From positions 1 through 64,000 of the forward strand of contig WOGZ01000132.1 in NCBI GenBank assembly GCA_009733775.1: a DNA stretch of 64,000 nucleotides. Reading direction: 5' to 3'. Both the position numbers and the translations under genes were made by a program. This document shows, in pieces, positions 47,507 through 58,357 of this stretch. The notes under the pieces are model-generated. The model saw nothing but the letters and a program-made list of their open reading frames with translations, searched no databases and had not been told where the DNA came from. How positions within the stretch are numbered: the stretch's first letter is position 1; every line of letters begins with the position of its first letter. The stretch comes from Alectoria sarmentosa. Taxonomy: Eukaryota > Ascomycota > Lecanoromycetes > Lecanorales > Parmeliaceae.

Positions 47507-48222
47507 GTCGTGGATTATGACAACTGGAACGATGAGAAAGACGGCTCATAGACTGTGATGTCGGGATGCGTTTTTGTACATTTGTCTCGGAGTTTTACTC
47601 AGCTCATAGCTTTACAGAGCAAGCAAAACATCGCGCGGTCACCGACTATTTTTCTACAACAGCTCTTCCGGTGCTTTTTCCACAGGTAACATCTGTGCTT
47701 CTTCCTGAGTATACCTAAGAGTAGACTTCTTTTTGATTAAAATAGGAAGGTTGGAAAGTTCTGCATGTTTGACGTTTGTAGCCCACGCTTTGTTTCGTCT
47801 AGCGTTGTTCTGCAATCGGATTATATCCCCAAGAATTTCTGCTCCTTTTCTTCATCCTCTCTCTCTCTCTAATCACGGGGCAAGTATTCGCATGCTGCTT
47901 ACTAGCGCCAAAGTGCTGTATCTACGATGATCTGTCCGAATTCGCAAACTCGCTAAGCGCGGAGTGAACGGTCGACCTCGTTCTTGAACACTACAATATG
48001 TTGTGTGTTATATGTACGAAAGGTGCTTTGCATGAGCGTGACTTAACACTACAAGTTGTCTTGCGTTGAGAGTCTTCACTTTCACATGTGCTATCAAAAA
48101 TTTATATATATCTCTTGATTTGTCCAGAATTCCTTCCTTTATTCATCAACTTCTCCCCAAAAGAGTCTTTATTAAATAGTAGACATACATACTGTCCATA
48201 ATCCTCACAGCCCATAGCAAAC

Positions 48223-49220
48223 ATGTCGATGCGATTGTCCAGTCTCACGGCTCCAAACCTGACCTTCGTTGGCTACAGTCGAACAACAGTCTTTTCACCC
48301 GTCCTCGAAGACGCTCATACTTTTCCAGCCGCAGCAAAGGCTCTTCAGGACCGCCACGAGTCGCCCTGCACACAGACGGTCGAAGTCCCGGTGTGGTACG
48401 GCGTCGACTACAACACATGCTCCATGCAGACCACGACTGCCCCATGCTCCGTCGATTTCCCAGAGACATCTTGCCATACGGCTCGTCCTGGTCCTCTTCT
48501 GCAGTCACAGGGCATATCAGGATCGACGAAACTATGGGTAGTGATTGGCATCACAATCTTTTTAACAATGTTGATCCCTGTGGTCGTTCTCTGGGCACGC
48601 TGGAAGCTCAGTGCTCCTCGCCGTAGCGGGAAGAGAATCAGCGGCGTCCAGCTTGAGAAGGACGAAGCCAAGAAAGCATCTTCAACCTCAAGCTTCAGCT
48701 CATCCTCCACGCCAAAGTCTGGCTCAAACTCAAAGCTATCCTCGACATCCGGGAATGGCACTCAGCCCCAGGCTCCAAATGGAAGACGAAACGCACTGGA
48801 TCGTCTTCTGGGCCCAAATCAAGCAAACGTAGAACAAGCTGCATGTACGTAAGTTTCGGTCTCGTTGAGATGAAACCTCCAGCCAACTTTCGTACAGGTG
48901 GCATCCGAACTGTGAACAACATCAACGTTAATGGAGGGCGAACGGACCACCAACAACAACCCACGACCCAAACCCCACACCCTGAAGAGCTGCCCCCAAT
49001 GTCTCCTCAGGTAGCGCTCGAGTCCCTTCGACCCGACCACCCACTGCATGTGCCTCCGAATCGGCCCTGGATGCACCAAGACCCGACCGGACGATGGGTG
49101 CCGCGCGAGGAAGGCTATCTCCATCCCGGTCTTCCACCTCCGCCGCGTGTGCGGAATATAGGAACCAATATCAACTTTGTAGACCAAGGGTCGTATGTTC
49201 CTGGAGGGTGGCAGAACTAG
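48223..49220 (+). CDS. Single-span membrane protein, C-W-Y-C-Q-C family member A
   Basis: Not a known family to me. Two exons, 48223-48844 and 48898-49220; 945 nt, 314 residues. The donor is GTACGT at 48845; the overlapping GTAAGT four bases later would shift the frame into a stop, so the first is preferred. The signature C-x8-W-x4-Y-x2-C-x2-Q-x5-C is C49, W58, Y63, C66, Q69, C75. One hydrophobic span lies at about 104-124 (LWVVIGITIFLTMLIPVVVL), followed by basic residues and a long Ser-rich tail. This suggests an outside N-terminal Cys module and a cytosolic tail, without a classic signal peptide. A TATA box lies about 120 bp upstream. The two genes at 50.1 and 52.3 kb share the module; a surface sensor or anchor role is a guess. 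Confidence 0.65.
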
Positions 49221-50092
49221 GATTTGGAATGTTGGGAACAGGGTGTGTACTACTACTGCAGGAAGTTTTAGGACTTGGTGCGAGGACGGGAGAAATTGGG
49301 ATTTGGAGGGTTCGGGCTTGGTGGATTCTGGGGGTGCGAGATGGGGAAAATATTGGGCATGAAAAGATGATTGAGATATGGGATAGAGGGGAAGTTATTA
49401 CTTGGGGAAGTCTGAGATGTACAAGCAAGTTTCTTTTTTAGACGCCTTGAAGATAGGTGACAGCTTGCATCCAGCAGCGCTCTTGAAGTTTTCACCCACG
49501 AATCATGGTGAAGCTAAAGGTAAGAACCGATCAACTCCACAAGGTTTCGTGCTTATACTCGTTCGATAAATCATAATGATGGTATGATATGCTTGAGTGT
49601 AACGTCTTGGTAAGGGTATCACTCCCTTGCCATCAAGCCGGACTGCTAAGCCGTGAGCTGGCTCACAGGAGATGTTTCAGTGCTGGAATTCTCGGTCCAT
49701 AACATTTCCAGAGACGTCATCCGGATTCTACCATATGACTGGCCTTGAACACAACAACAGTGCGAAACGAAGTGGATATTGCGGAGAAACGTCGAGGGTT
49801 TTATCTATAGCGCTCCAGTGGCGATGATGGCTGGTAAGTCCAATGCTCATGGAAAACTAACAGAAAACCGCCGAATGATGGACAATGAGTGGTTGATATA
49901 GTAGTGGACGCACTCTTGCCAGACAGCAAATAACGAGCTTGTTCAGTCACGTCTCTGGAAGGAACCATGCAGGACAAAGCGTGGCCTGAGTGGCAGCCTT
50001 CATATATCTCTACAGATGTGGATTAATCTCATTTGATATATCTCATCGCTTGCTTCCTTGCTATGTGTCCGCGAGGGCATCGTTCCTTTTAA
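49221..50092. other. Intergenic region, nothing recognised
   Basis: An 872-bp gap between two family members. It contains short frames only. A TATA-like stretch (CATATATCTC) at about 50001-50010 precedes the next, broken, copy. Confidence 0.4.
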
Positions 50093-50855
50093 GATCAAAA
50101 TCAGGCTCTCCTGATATCAACGACTTCCCAATCTACCATCCCAAGCCAAATAGAAAGCTACTGTCCTGCCTCCACGTCTTCTTCCCATATATCCACGTTG
50201 TGTTTACTCCATAATCGTCAGGAAGGATACCAGGCCTGCAGTAAAACAGCATTGGCAGCCACATGGCTCGGACCCGGTTACATGGTATGTGCATTGCAGC
50301 CAACGGTGCTCGCGTGCTGTTCCACAACACCAACAACAATCTACTCAGTGGGAAGTGGAGAGAAATCATCCACGTCCAACAGGCCGACCCAAACGTTCGG
50401 GGCTTATCCGTCGTATGATCCTTCTAAAGGACCTGGAATCACAACGAGCGCTGCTACCAAGGTAGCTCGGGCGGGCATTCCGACCGGAGCAGTCCTAATT
50501 GTTTGCTTTTGGGCTTGGTTGAAATATAAGCAAGAAACTCTCGCGTCGTGCGCTGCCCCTCGTCGATCATGTTCCATTGAAAGAAATTCCAGAATTTGCG
50601 GAACAGACAGGGGGTAGTGATCGACCAAACAGCGCCTTTGAGGGGGCTCAGCCTTCGGATGTCAGCTCATGCACAGGACCTTCTCTGCCACCACCGACAC
50701 CAACGTCACCATCACCACCACCACCACCACCATTACAGCCTGAAAATATCAGCAAGATCCGAGCAACGATCAAGCCGCTGAAGTTACCGCTGTCGGCTGA
50801 AATGATCGTGTGTCAAAGCTACCATCAGAGTCGCCCCGAGGTAGAACGGAAATGA
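50093..50855 (+). pseudogene. Family member D, probably broken
   Basis: The frame is open from 50093 but has no ATG before the module, being closed upstream by a TAA at 50090. It holds the exact family signature C-x8-W-x4-Y-x2-C-x2-Q-x5-C at 50237-50317 (TWLGPGYMVCALQ), preceded by a Ser/Thr-rich stretch similar in layout to member B. A Ser/Thr-rich stalk and a hydrophobic run (GAVLIVCFWAWL) follow. Past about 50530 the better coding frame shifts by one (KKLSRRALPLVDHVPLKE..., then a Pro-rich run PPPTPTSPSPPPPPP) and ends at 50855. The missing start and the frame change point to a pseudogene; an unseen first exon plus a small intron is the alternative. Confidence 0.5.
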
Positions 50856-52305
50856 GAATGTAGCAAGGCGCTCAATTGGGATAGTGGCAAACACCCTTGA
50901 AACATGTCAGGGGACCGGGAATGATGTCACCCTTCAGGCTGAGTTCCGGGAGTGCGGATAGGTGGAAGAGTGCAAGTGGGATACAGGGCAAGCGTGATCG
51001 CACGCGATGTTGTTGACTGCCGCGCTGAAGATGCACATCGTCCATGATAATGGAAGGCGGCATTCCATGGAAGTATCCTCGGCTCAGGCGTGGGTCGTGT
51101 CTCTGAGTGAAAATGAAATATTTATCTCAACCAACACATGGCAAATGACACAGACCTTATTCTCATTACTTCGTCAAATCACTTTACTTGTATATAAACC
51201 TTCCATGCTCCTCTCCTTAATTTACCACAAGTAATCACGCAGGGACCAAATTCGCTCCAAGAGTTCATCTGAGGGTATGAAAATAGGATTCAGCATTACT
51301 TATTTCAATGGAGTCATTCTGGCTGCGGTTGCCGCTCCTGCATATGTTGGTTTCCTCAATTGCCAGAGGCGTGAGAATGAGATTCGCAAAAAGACAGCTG
51401 ATAGGTTCTAGGTTGGTGGACGAAACACACGCGGTGGGGTATGACTTCTCTCGCGGGCTGGTACCCACAACAGGGACCCAGTTGCGCATTGAAGGCTGAT
51501 CCGAAGCTACTCCTGATTCCAAGCGCAGAGCCAATGCGAGCAACAATAGACAAGGGACCATACCATATGAAATTCACCACCGGCTGTTTCCTTGCAGAAG
51601 CAGCGAGAGCGAGAAAGCGGTCTCGTGAATTCGCTAAACAACGCACTACAATCATGCATTACAACCATGAGTCAGCACCTTCGCGATGAAACAAAATTGG
51701 AGGATCGTTTCCTCGAACGTCTCGACAAGTGTGGCCATAGTTCGTCTTGCAGATGACCAGTAGCAGCAGTGAGACTTCTATAGCGTTCTTATTGCTGATG
51801 GCGATCCAATATGCAGCTAGCCGGCTTCATGGTATCCTTCGTGAAGGAATTTCAGAATGGCTGCTTGGTTTCATAAATTTTTGTCTCTTCTGGTACCTGA
51901 GATGCGTTTCCAATCGAATCTGGAATACGCTCGTTGCTTGGCAGGGATACTTTTTCTCAGATCTTCTCGACTTTTCAATCTCTTGGAACGGTATAGGGGA
52001 AAAATCCGAAATTGCCCCTGGCGTTGGGACTTCCGATCCTGAGACAGGGTGGGTTTGTCAATCATCACCCTTTTTGGAACTTTCAATGTCGTTACGTGAT
52101 GGGCTCATCAGATCCTGAATTCAATTGGAGCTGTAACTTGACACAATGCAACTCAGAAGCTCTCTCATGCACCCAGTGTCAATGTCATGGGCGTCTTCTT
52201 TTTTCTTTTTTCTCTCCTCTCTTCTCCTATCGTTGTTGAACTCAGCAGTCGTCACAGGGAAGTGGTATTCTCTGCTATTTCTGATACAAGCAAGGAGGGA
52301 GAAGG
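50856..52305. other. Intergenic region with two short candidate membrane-protein frames
   Basis: About 1.45 kb between members D and B. An ATG frame at 51277-51411 (+) encodes 44 residues: a hydrophobic span (YFNGVILAAVAAPAYVGFL) then a basic tail (CQRRENEIRKK), a layout like the end of a small membrane protein. A second candidate, 51753-52118, is listed separately. Both are unproven. Confidence 0.35.
51753..52118 (+). CDS. Possible small membrane protein, 121 residues
   Basis: ATG frame with several hydrophobic, Trp-rich stretches (IAFLLLMAIQYAASRL; WLLGFINFCLFWYLR; LVAWQGYFFSDLLDF). It lies between family members D and B but lacks their signature. No homology is recognised. It could be chance, an exon of an unseen gene, or a decayed relative. 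Confidence 0.3.
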   Translation: MTSSSSETSIAFLLLMAIQYAASRLHGILREGISEWLLGFINFCLFWYLRCVSNRIWNTLVAWQGYFFSDLLDFSISWNGIGEKSEIAPGVGTSDPETGWVCQSSPFLELSMSLRDGLIRS

Positions 52306-53385
52306 ATGCCTACACCATTGTCGACCTTTAATGTTGCTATCACTTCTTGCGTTCCGTCATCGGAGCGTCCTTCTCGCATCTTTGCGACATCGACTAACCT
52401 GGCACATAACCAGCCAGCGAAAAACTCCCCGTCACACCCTGTGAGTTTTGCACACCAGCAGAGGCGACAAGCGAAGGGATGTACGACTCTAGTAGAAACG
52501 CAGACCTGGTTACCACCAAATTATGATACTTGTTCGATGCAATTGATGGAGGTCGCCTGCAATGATCTCGTACTGACAGGTGCCTGCCCTCCAAACAAAA
52601 TAGCACCTGCTGGAGCAACTTCGATCTCTACAGCGGCGCACACATCGTCAAGCAGCTTCCCCCCACATGTGGCATTTCCTTCTAACGATTCATCATCCAG
52701 CGGTAAGAGCGCATTGAACTTAGGCCTGGGAGTGTGTTTCGGCGTCCTTGCTACCGTTCTCATTGTGGCCCTCTTCATAGCCTGCGTCACAAAGCTCCAG
52801 CGCCCTCCTCGCAGTAGAGAGTTTCAGCGCCTTCCTCTCAGTACAATATTTCAGCCGGTATCTGTGTACGCGAGACCTAAACCTCTGCCAGGGCTCAGCA
52901 TCGCACGCCATTTCAGCGGGTCGTCCTCGTCCTCGTCCCCATCATCAAGTGCTTCCAATCGGGCATCGAATAAATCATCAGCCAGAGGTCGACACTCTTC
53001 AGATCCCAGTTTAATGCACAGTGATTTGAGGCCCATCGCTTGGCCATCTGAAGGCCGGAACGACCGAGCCTCCGATCGCAGAAAGAGTATACGAGGTGGG
53101 GGGCGGCATGCCGTCAACCAGCGAATACGTCAAGCTGGCCTTCCAAACAATGTGCAACGCAGTGGTAATGACCGGGAGCGCCAGAGGATCGGTGAAAATG
53201 AGGTCGTTGATCCGCCGGCAGTTGCAGATGCTGCAGCAGTCGCTGAGATGGAGCAGATACAAATTCCAGAGGCCCAAAGAATTCTCTTGAGGCAGGCCAG
53301 ATTGTGGCGAAAGGACAATGCTGGTCCTCCTACAGCGCCTCCAATAGCAGAGGGAAGAGTATCAAGGAACCGTGTCCATTTTTAA
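52306..53385 (+). CDS. Single-span membrane protein, C-W-Y-C-Q-C family member B
   Basis: Intronless, 359 residues, ATG in good context. The signature is C59, W68, Y73, C76, Q79, C85, with the same spacing as members A and D; A and B even share Y-x-TCSMQ. A second Cys follows in TGACPP. A Ser/Thr-rich stalk (TSISTAAHTSSSSFPP) leads to one hydrophobic span at about 137-161 (FGVLATVLIVALFIACV). The tail is long and basic, with a poly-Ser run (GSSSSSSPSSSAS) and a C-terminal helix containing EAQRILLRQARLWRKD. No cleavable signal peptide is obvious. Topology (N-terminal Cys module outside) is inferred. Confidence 0.7.
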   Translation: MPTPLSTFNVAITSCVPSSERPSRIFATSTNLAHNQPAKNSPSHPVSFAHQQRRQAKGCTTLVETQTWLPPNYDTCSMQLMEVACNDLVLTGACPPNKIAPAGATSISTAAHTSSSSFPPHVAFPSNDSSSSGKSALNLGLGVCFGVLATVLIVALFIACVTKLQRPPRSREFQRLPLSTIFQPVSVYARPKPLPGLSIARHFSGSSSSSSPSSSASNRASNKSSARGRHSSDPSLMHSDLRPIAWPSEGRNDRASDRRKSIRGGGRHAVNQRIRQAGLPNNVQRSGNDRERQRIGENEVVDPPAVADAAAVAEMEQIQIPEAQRILLRQARLWRKDNAGPPTAPPIAEGRVSRNRVHF

Positions 53386-54365
53386 CCGACGGTTGAAGAT
53401 GTTGACGAGTCAGCGGAGTAGGAAACAAGCTATTGATAGTACTGCAAGTGGAAAGGAGGCGACTTGCATGGGCACGATGTGGCGAGGCACGGGCTGAAGA
53501 GGGTACGTGTTGCAGTCGTATCTCGAGGATGTTCAGGCTGGTACGGGGTTCGGGGATGGTTTGCTTAGCGCGCATGGCGACACTGTGGGAATAACGGGAG
53601 CAGGTGGAGCATGCAAGAGTAGAAATGTATGTTGTCGAAGCTTTTCGTCTACGAATAACAACTGACACAGAGGGTGATTACGGGGGTGAAGTACGACCGT
53701 ATAACCCGATAGAACGGCTTCATAAGCAAAGTATAGGCGTAATTGCCATAGCCCATGATAATTTAGAGTATGCAGGAGATATGCCAAGAATGCCAAGAAT
53801 CTTGGCTTGCTCAGAAGTTTCGGTGCAACTAATCACAGCTTGTCAACCAGTGCCAACGACGGCCAACGTGCCCATCTCCAGCCTAAGGTGCTTGGAAACC
53901 AGTGCCATCTTGATGACTTGTACTATGAGGGGAACACGCTGTGTGGTTTCATGAGTGGCCATTCCACGTGATAGCGATTGCTGTGGTGTTCTTGTCCCGT
54001 TCTTATATTTTTGTAGCCTGATAAAACCCTCAGTCTATCTCAACCTAGGTTCATTTTTACAGAGGTAGAGAGTTCATCTCTCAATGCAACAGGCTTCGTT
54101 CTCGGTTCGGCCCGGACCTCCGACTTGAACCTCAACACCTAGCATCGATTTGCTTCTAGATACAAAATGGCCTTAGGTAGTGGAGGCACTCCCTACGGGG
54201 ACAGGGCTGTGTTGACGGCCAATCTCGTTGTTCGCATGGCAAATGTCGCTACCGGACGCCCTTCTTGGTCCTATCATCATCACCACTCTAGTACAGCCAG
54301 ATCATCTAAGAAGAATCCTTCCTTCGTTTTCTCTCCTTGATCCACTTCAGTAACGACCTTCAGTC
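53386..54365. other. Intergenic region, nothing recognised
   Basis: A 980-bp gap between members B and C. A 116-codon frame at 53604-53954 is featureless. A TATA-like TTATATTTTT at about 54003 could serve a transcript start upstream of the next gene. Confidence 0.4.
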
Positions 54366-55310
54366 ATGGCGGCCGTTGTGCCACGTAACCCTGCTGTCTC
54401 GAATGTCTCTACCGTCGCGGTGTCGCGTTTCATCTCCTACTACCTTCCCAACACTGACACCGACCAAAGCCTCGCAATAATCCAACGAGAGGCGCGCACC
54501 CATAATGTACAAGCACATAGCCTTACGCTCATGTACCGCGGCCGAGCACGTACCATTGTGCACACAGCTCGTATGCTCATATTCGGTTGGAAAGTGGGAG
54601 CTGGTTGGTTGCAGATGTGGTGGACTCAAGCGGGAAAGCCCAACACCTTTCCACTTTACAGGCCTCTGGTTGATGGGAGCAGTCCAGTGACTGGTAGCTT
54701 AAATCAGCTTGAGGTTGAAGTAACGCAAACTCTCGCCCTGGTCACTACTCTTTCCACGGTAAATGACCTCTCCATTCGGAGCTGCCCGACTTGGCCCAAC
54801 GCAACAACAAACGTGTACGCTCTAGAGATTTACCAGCCTACAGCGAGCACAGAATCATCATCGTGCTATTCTGGGTCTCAAACAGTAGGCATATTCTGTG
54901 CTTGTGTCGTAACTCTGGCCATCATCATTTGGGTCAGGTCTCCATCATTGAATTCAAAAGTCAAAACCACACCTGACCTCAACCACCCAATGGTCGTTAC
55001 GATCGACGAGGAAATAGAATACACAGCTAGGCCTTCAGCCTTAACGCAATGCATTGATAGCGACTCTGAGGATTCTGAGGGAGGTGGAGTCAGACTTCCC
55101 GCAGAGGAAAAAGTTCCAATATCTGGAGACCGGCCTGTGCGTACTGATCCACCTGGAGGTGCCGTATCCTTCCCTTCAATCCTTCGGGGAGGTAGGCGAA
55201 ACGTGAGCGTGCATTGGCACAAAGAACACGCCAAGGAGGTCAAAGAACATGAGCGCTATGAGAAAAGGAAGCGTATGACTAAGGACTGGAGACTGAGACC
55301 GGTGGACTGA
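54366..55310 (+). CDS. Single-span membrane protein, possible divergent member C
   Basis: Intronless, 314 residues. One hydrophobic span at about 172-190 (VGIFCACVVTLAIIIWV) follows a Thr/Ser-rich stretch with Cys (SCPTWPNATTNVY; TESSSCYSGS). The cytosolic tail has an acidic Ser/Asp patch (DSDSEDSEGGG) and ends strongly basic (HAKEVKEHERYEKRKRMTKD). Layout, length and position match members A and B, but the exact C-W-Y-C-Q-C signature is absent, so kinship is inferred from architecture and neighbourhood only. The N-terminal ~90 residues look unlike the other members and a different start or an intron there is possible. Confidence 0.55.
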   Translation: MAAVVPRNPAVSNVSTVAVSRFISYYLPNTDTDQSLAIIQREARTHNVQAHSLTLMYRGRARTIVHTARMLIFGWKVGAGWLQMWWTQAGKPNTFPLYRPLVDGSSPVTGSLNQLEVEVTQTLALVTTLSTVNDLSIRSCPTWPNATTNVYALEIYQPTASTESSSCYSGSQTVGIFCACVVTLAIIIWVRSPSLNSKVKTTPDLNHPMVVTIDEEIEYTARPSALTQCIDSDSEDSEGGGVRLPAEEKVPISGDRPVRTDPPGGAVSFPSILRGGRRNVSVHWHKEHAKEVKEHERYEKRKRMTKDWRLRPVD

Positions 55311-56349
55311 AGTTGGGATTAGCCCTTTGTCTTGGGATCACGGGATCACCCGCGAAAGGAAATTGGCGCTATCGCGGAAGCCAGATTGAGACAATGAAAC
55401 GGTCTTTCCCTCATCCACAGAGCAAAAGCGTGTCCGGCTCGAAAGATAGGCCTTACACTCGATATTATAGCAATTCAAAGACGCAAAGTCCGAGTCACGA
55501 TCAGCAGTCAGAACAAGCTGCTCTTGTAAAATGATAAAGCTGATAAAACCAAGGCAGCCTTCCTACGAGTGTAGCGCCAGAAGATGTCCAAGTATGACAA
55601 TGTGCTAGACAAGTCAGAGAGTCACCTCGGTAATGATCTGCTTCAGCTCTTGACCAAAAAGCTATTAATTTGCCGGAGGTCGGTAAAACGGCGCGATTTC
55701 GAGTCGATGATCAGGTCTCTTACTTGATGAGGTCCTAATCTGGATGACTTTTTTTAGATGAGATAATTCGTGATTTATCCCTCTGTCTCCATAATCAAGG
55801 GGCACCAGGTGTTTTGGAAGACCTTTCGAATTCCTGAACAGGGGTGGTTGACTCGTCATGGGCGTCGCGATCAGCCATGCTCCCTCTGGAGCTTTTTCTG
55901 CACGGACTCTTTCCCAACAGAACCAGCCCCTTTCCTAACACGACCAATATTATTTGGCCATCTGCGACAAGAAAATGTTTCACATCGCGTTGAAAATTCG
56001 GTTGAAACGGAGGGCGGAAATTGACCATTGGCACCTGCAGGATGTCAAGTCTTGGCGTGGCATCGTGCATGGAAATCATTTCAGATCCTTGTAAAAGTGA
56101 AGTGGATTCTACTCTTAGCTACCTTACGCTCTTTGATCAGAATTATGTCCATTTATCAGAGGTCTTATCTTGATCGAAATATGAAATAGCCCCCCCTTTT
56201 TCCAAACTCCCCCTTTCTCCATACGGTTTGTTTAGCTGGCATGCTCATTTCTCTTCTTTTTGCAGATACCACTTTTTGCCTTTCTCCAGACAACATTATC
56301 TCGCTAAATCTGTTCTTCTCCTCTTCATTAGGGAAAACCCAATGATACC
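55311..56349. other. Intergenic region, nothing recognised
   Basis: A 1.04-kb gap. The last 150 bp before the next gene are pyrimidine-rich (TCTTCTTTTTGC; TTCTTCTCCTCTTC), as is common in front of fungal transcription starts. Open frames are short. Confidence 0.45.
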
Positions 56350-58357
56350 ATGCCTTTTTTCAACGGGCGGAAAGTCCCTCTTGTTAGGGAACTATGCGAA
56401 GAACTCGGATTTGGCGGAGGAGCCGGGTCCAAGAAGACTCGAAATATAATGACTAAATCCACTCACGACTGGCGGAGGGCTTATACAACACCGAACGGCA
56501 CGCCGGGAAAGGATCTCATAGACCCAAAGTGTACTGACGACTTATCTGATATGGCACACGCATACCTTGAAAGCGGATATGGCGAGGTCTATTGGCCAGC
56601 AAACGGGTGTGCATCTCCTCGAGGTGGACCTGAGTATCCAAAGGACCTGAACAAGTCGGTTTCCAGTACCCATAGAAGCGTCATAGAAGCTAAGTCCCGC
56701 AGAATTGTGGACAACCTCGCATTGTTGTTCTGGCTACAAAATAAGCATGAAGCACACAACAGCAAACGTTACATCAACAATTCTTGTGATGAAGACAGCG
56801 ATTCCGGCAACCGCGACTCAACAGTGCAGTTTTTAAAGGCCTCGACAAGGCCATCGTCGGTGTCTCTTTATACACACTTGATGCCTCAGCGATCAGCAAC
56901 GGTAGTATCGACAAATCATGAGTACGTTGCACAAGCTTAAATCTTCATAAAGCTGAAAAGCTAACCTGATGTTCACAGGCCCAAAACAACATACACTTCA
57001 CCTACCCAACGAAACGAGGCATCAAACCAAGGGGTCAATCACAATGGAGGACTGCCTGCGGATTATGTGCAACAATGGAAAGCCATAATACCTCTACCTT
57101 CTTCACTTGCAGATTCAAATACATCCTCTGAGACCGAAACGGAGAATTATGAAGACTCCGATTACAGCGAGTCTCAACAGCCACACCCAACAGAAAAGAG
57201 CAGAGACCACTGGGATGTCCCGGACGACCGCGATAAAGAGCTGACGCGCAAGAAACCAAGTAGGGTATGTTGCACTGTTTCCCAGCGATACCCGAATCAC
57301 TCTGACGAGGTCTTGTAAGGTCCTGAAGCTGAAATTCACCCAGTTCGAACGCCTCCGATCACCCGCCAGTGATACCCAGGAGTCCGCTGCGTTGAAGAAT
57401 AAAAGAAGACAAGGAGACTGGGTCTCGCCGCCCATTACAATCACACGACGCCGTGTCGAGACCCAGGGGTTCAAAGACAACGACCGAGACGAAGAGCGTC
57501 GCCATCTGAAACGGAAAAGAGGCGCCTCTGCAAGAATGGGTGTGTCCTGCAACGACTCAGCACCATCTAGAAATGATCTCCGGTCCCACTGTTCAGATGT
57601 GCAAGACAAGGATGATGAGTCCCGGATCGTGAACAGCGTTGAGCGTCCTGGCGGTGTTCTGCCATCAACGCTGTCGAGACATAATCAGTCATCACAGTTC
57701 AATGAGACCCATGACGGCTCCAGAATATCTCCGACAAACATGTCGGCGCCAAGATCAGCCGAAATTCTCGAGCAGGGTCTCAGTGTGTTGGGGCAATCAA
57801 GCGATAACAATAAGCCGATATCTCGAAGTGAAAGCCTTGAAGTACTCTGGTCACAAGCCAAGAAGCCACAAGCAGCGTCCATTTCGGATCCAGGTGCTCC
57901 GCAGCTTTCCTTACAGCAGTCGAATATTCCTTCCATTGCCTTACACAGCCAAGTCCACACGGCGGAAACTCGTCCCCTCTTGGATCAAGGAGTTCCAGTA
58001 AATGCTAGAGTACCGCAACTGCGGATACGTTTCATGATCGTCACACACGTGCCTCGCGACGAGCGATATTGGCGAAAAGGGACATTCGACGATAGGTCAC
58101 TCGAAGACTTTTTCGCTGGAGTTTCAGAGTGTTTCCACAAGAAGAACATTGAAAAGATTTGGTTCATACTCTGGACAAAGTTTCGGGGGAAGTCGACGTT
58201 TCTCATCGAGAATGATGACCACGCCGGTTTTGAGTACATGAAGGAGGCATTCTTCAATTACATGAGAAAAGACCACAAAAATGGCGCCACTCATTTTGGA
58301 ATAAAGCTGGGGCTGGATCCGGAGCCAGATGATGTAGAAGATATCTTCGGGAGGTAG
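56350..58357 (+). CDS. Orphan protein, 631 residues
   Basis: I recognise no named domain. Three exons: 56350-56921, 56979-57264 and 57320-58357; 1,896 nt; the introns have GTACGT and GTATGT donors and join in frame (NHEP; KPSRVLKLKF). The middle is hydrophilic, with Ser/Asp patches and clusters of Lys/Arg (KNKRRQGDW; RRHLKRKRG) that could be nuclear signals. The last ~110 residues look folded (RIRFMIVTHVPRDERYW; FDDRSLEDFFAGVSECF; NIEKIWFILWTKFRGKSTF; GIKLGLDPEPDD); such C-terminal modules recur in hypothetical proteins of Dothideomycetes, from memory and without a search. It is the last gene before the AT-rich relic region. Confidence 0.6.

Larger units (their letters stand above)
45857..48222. 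other. Intergenic region with short repeats and a possible gene fragment
   Basis: About 2.4 kb. A 104-codon frame at 45863-46177 may be a continuation of the broken gene before it. The sequence CACCAAAGGCGCA occurs three times and GTCCTCTCCGAAAG twice at about 46788-46930. A coding-like frame at 47114-47506 is listed separately. A TATA-rich stretch (TTTATATATATCTC) at about 48102 is a good TATA box for the gene at 48223. Confidence 0.45.
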
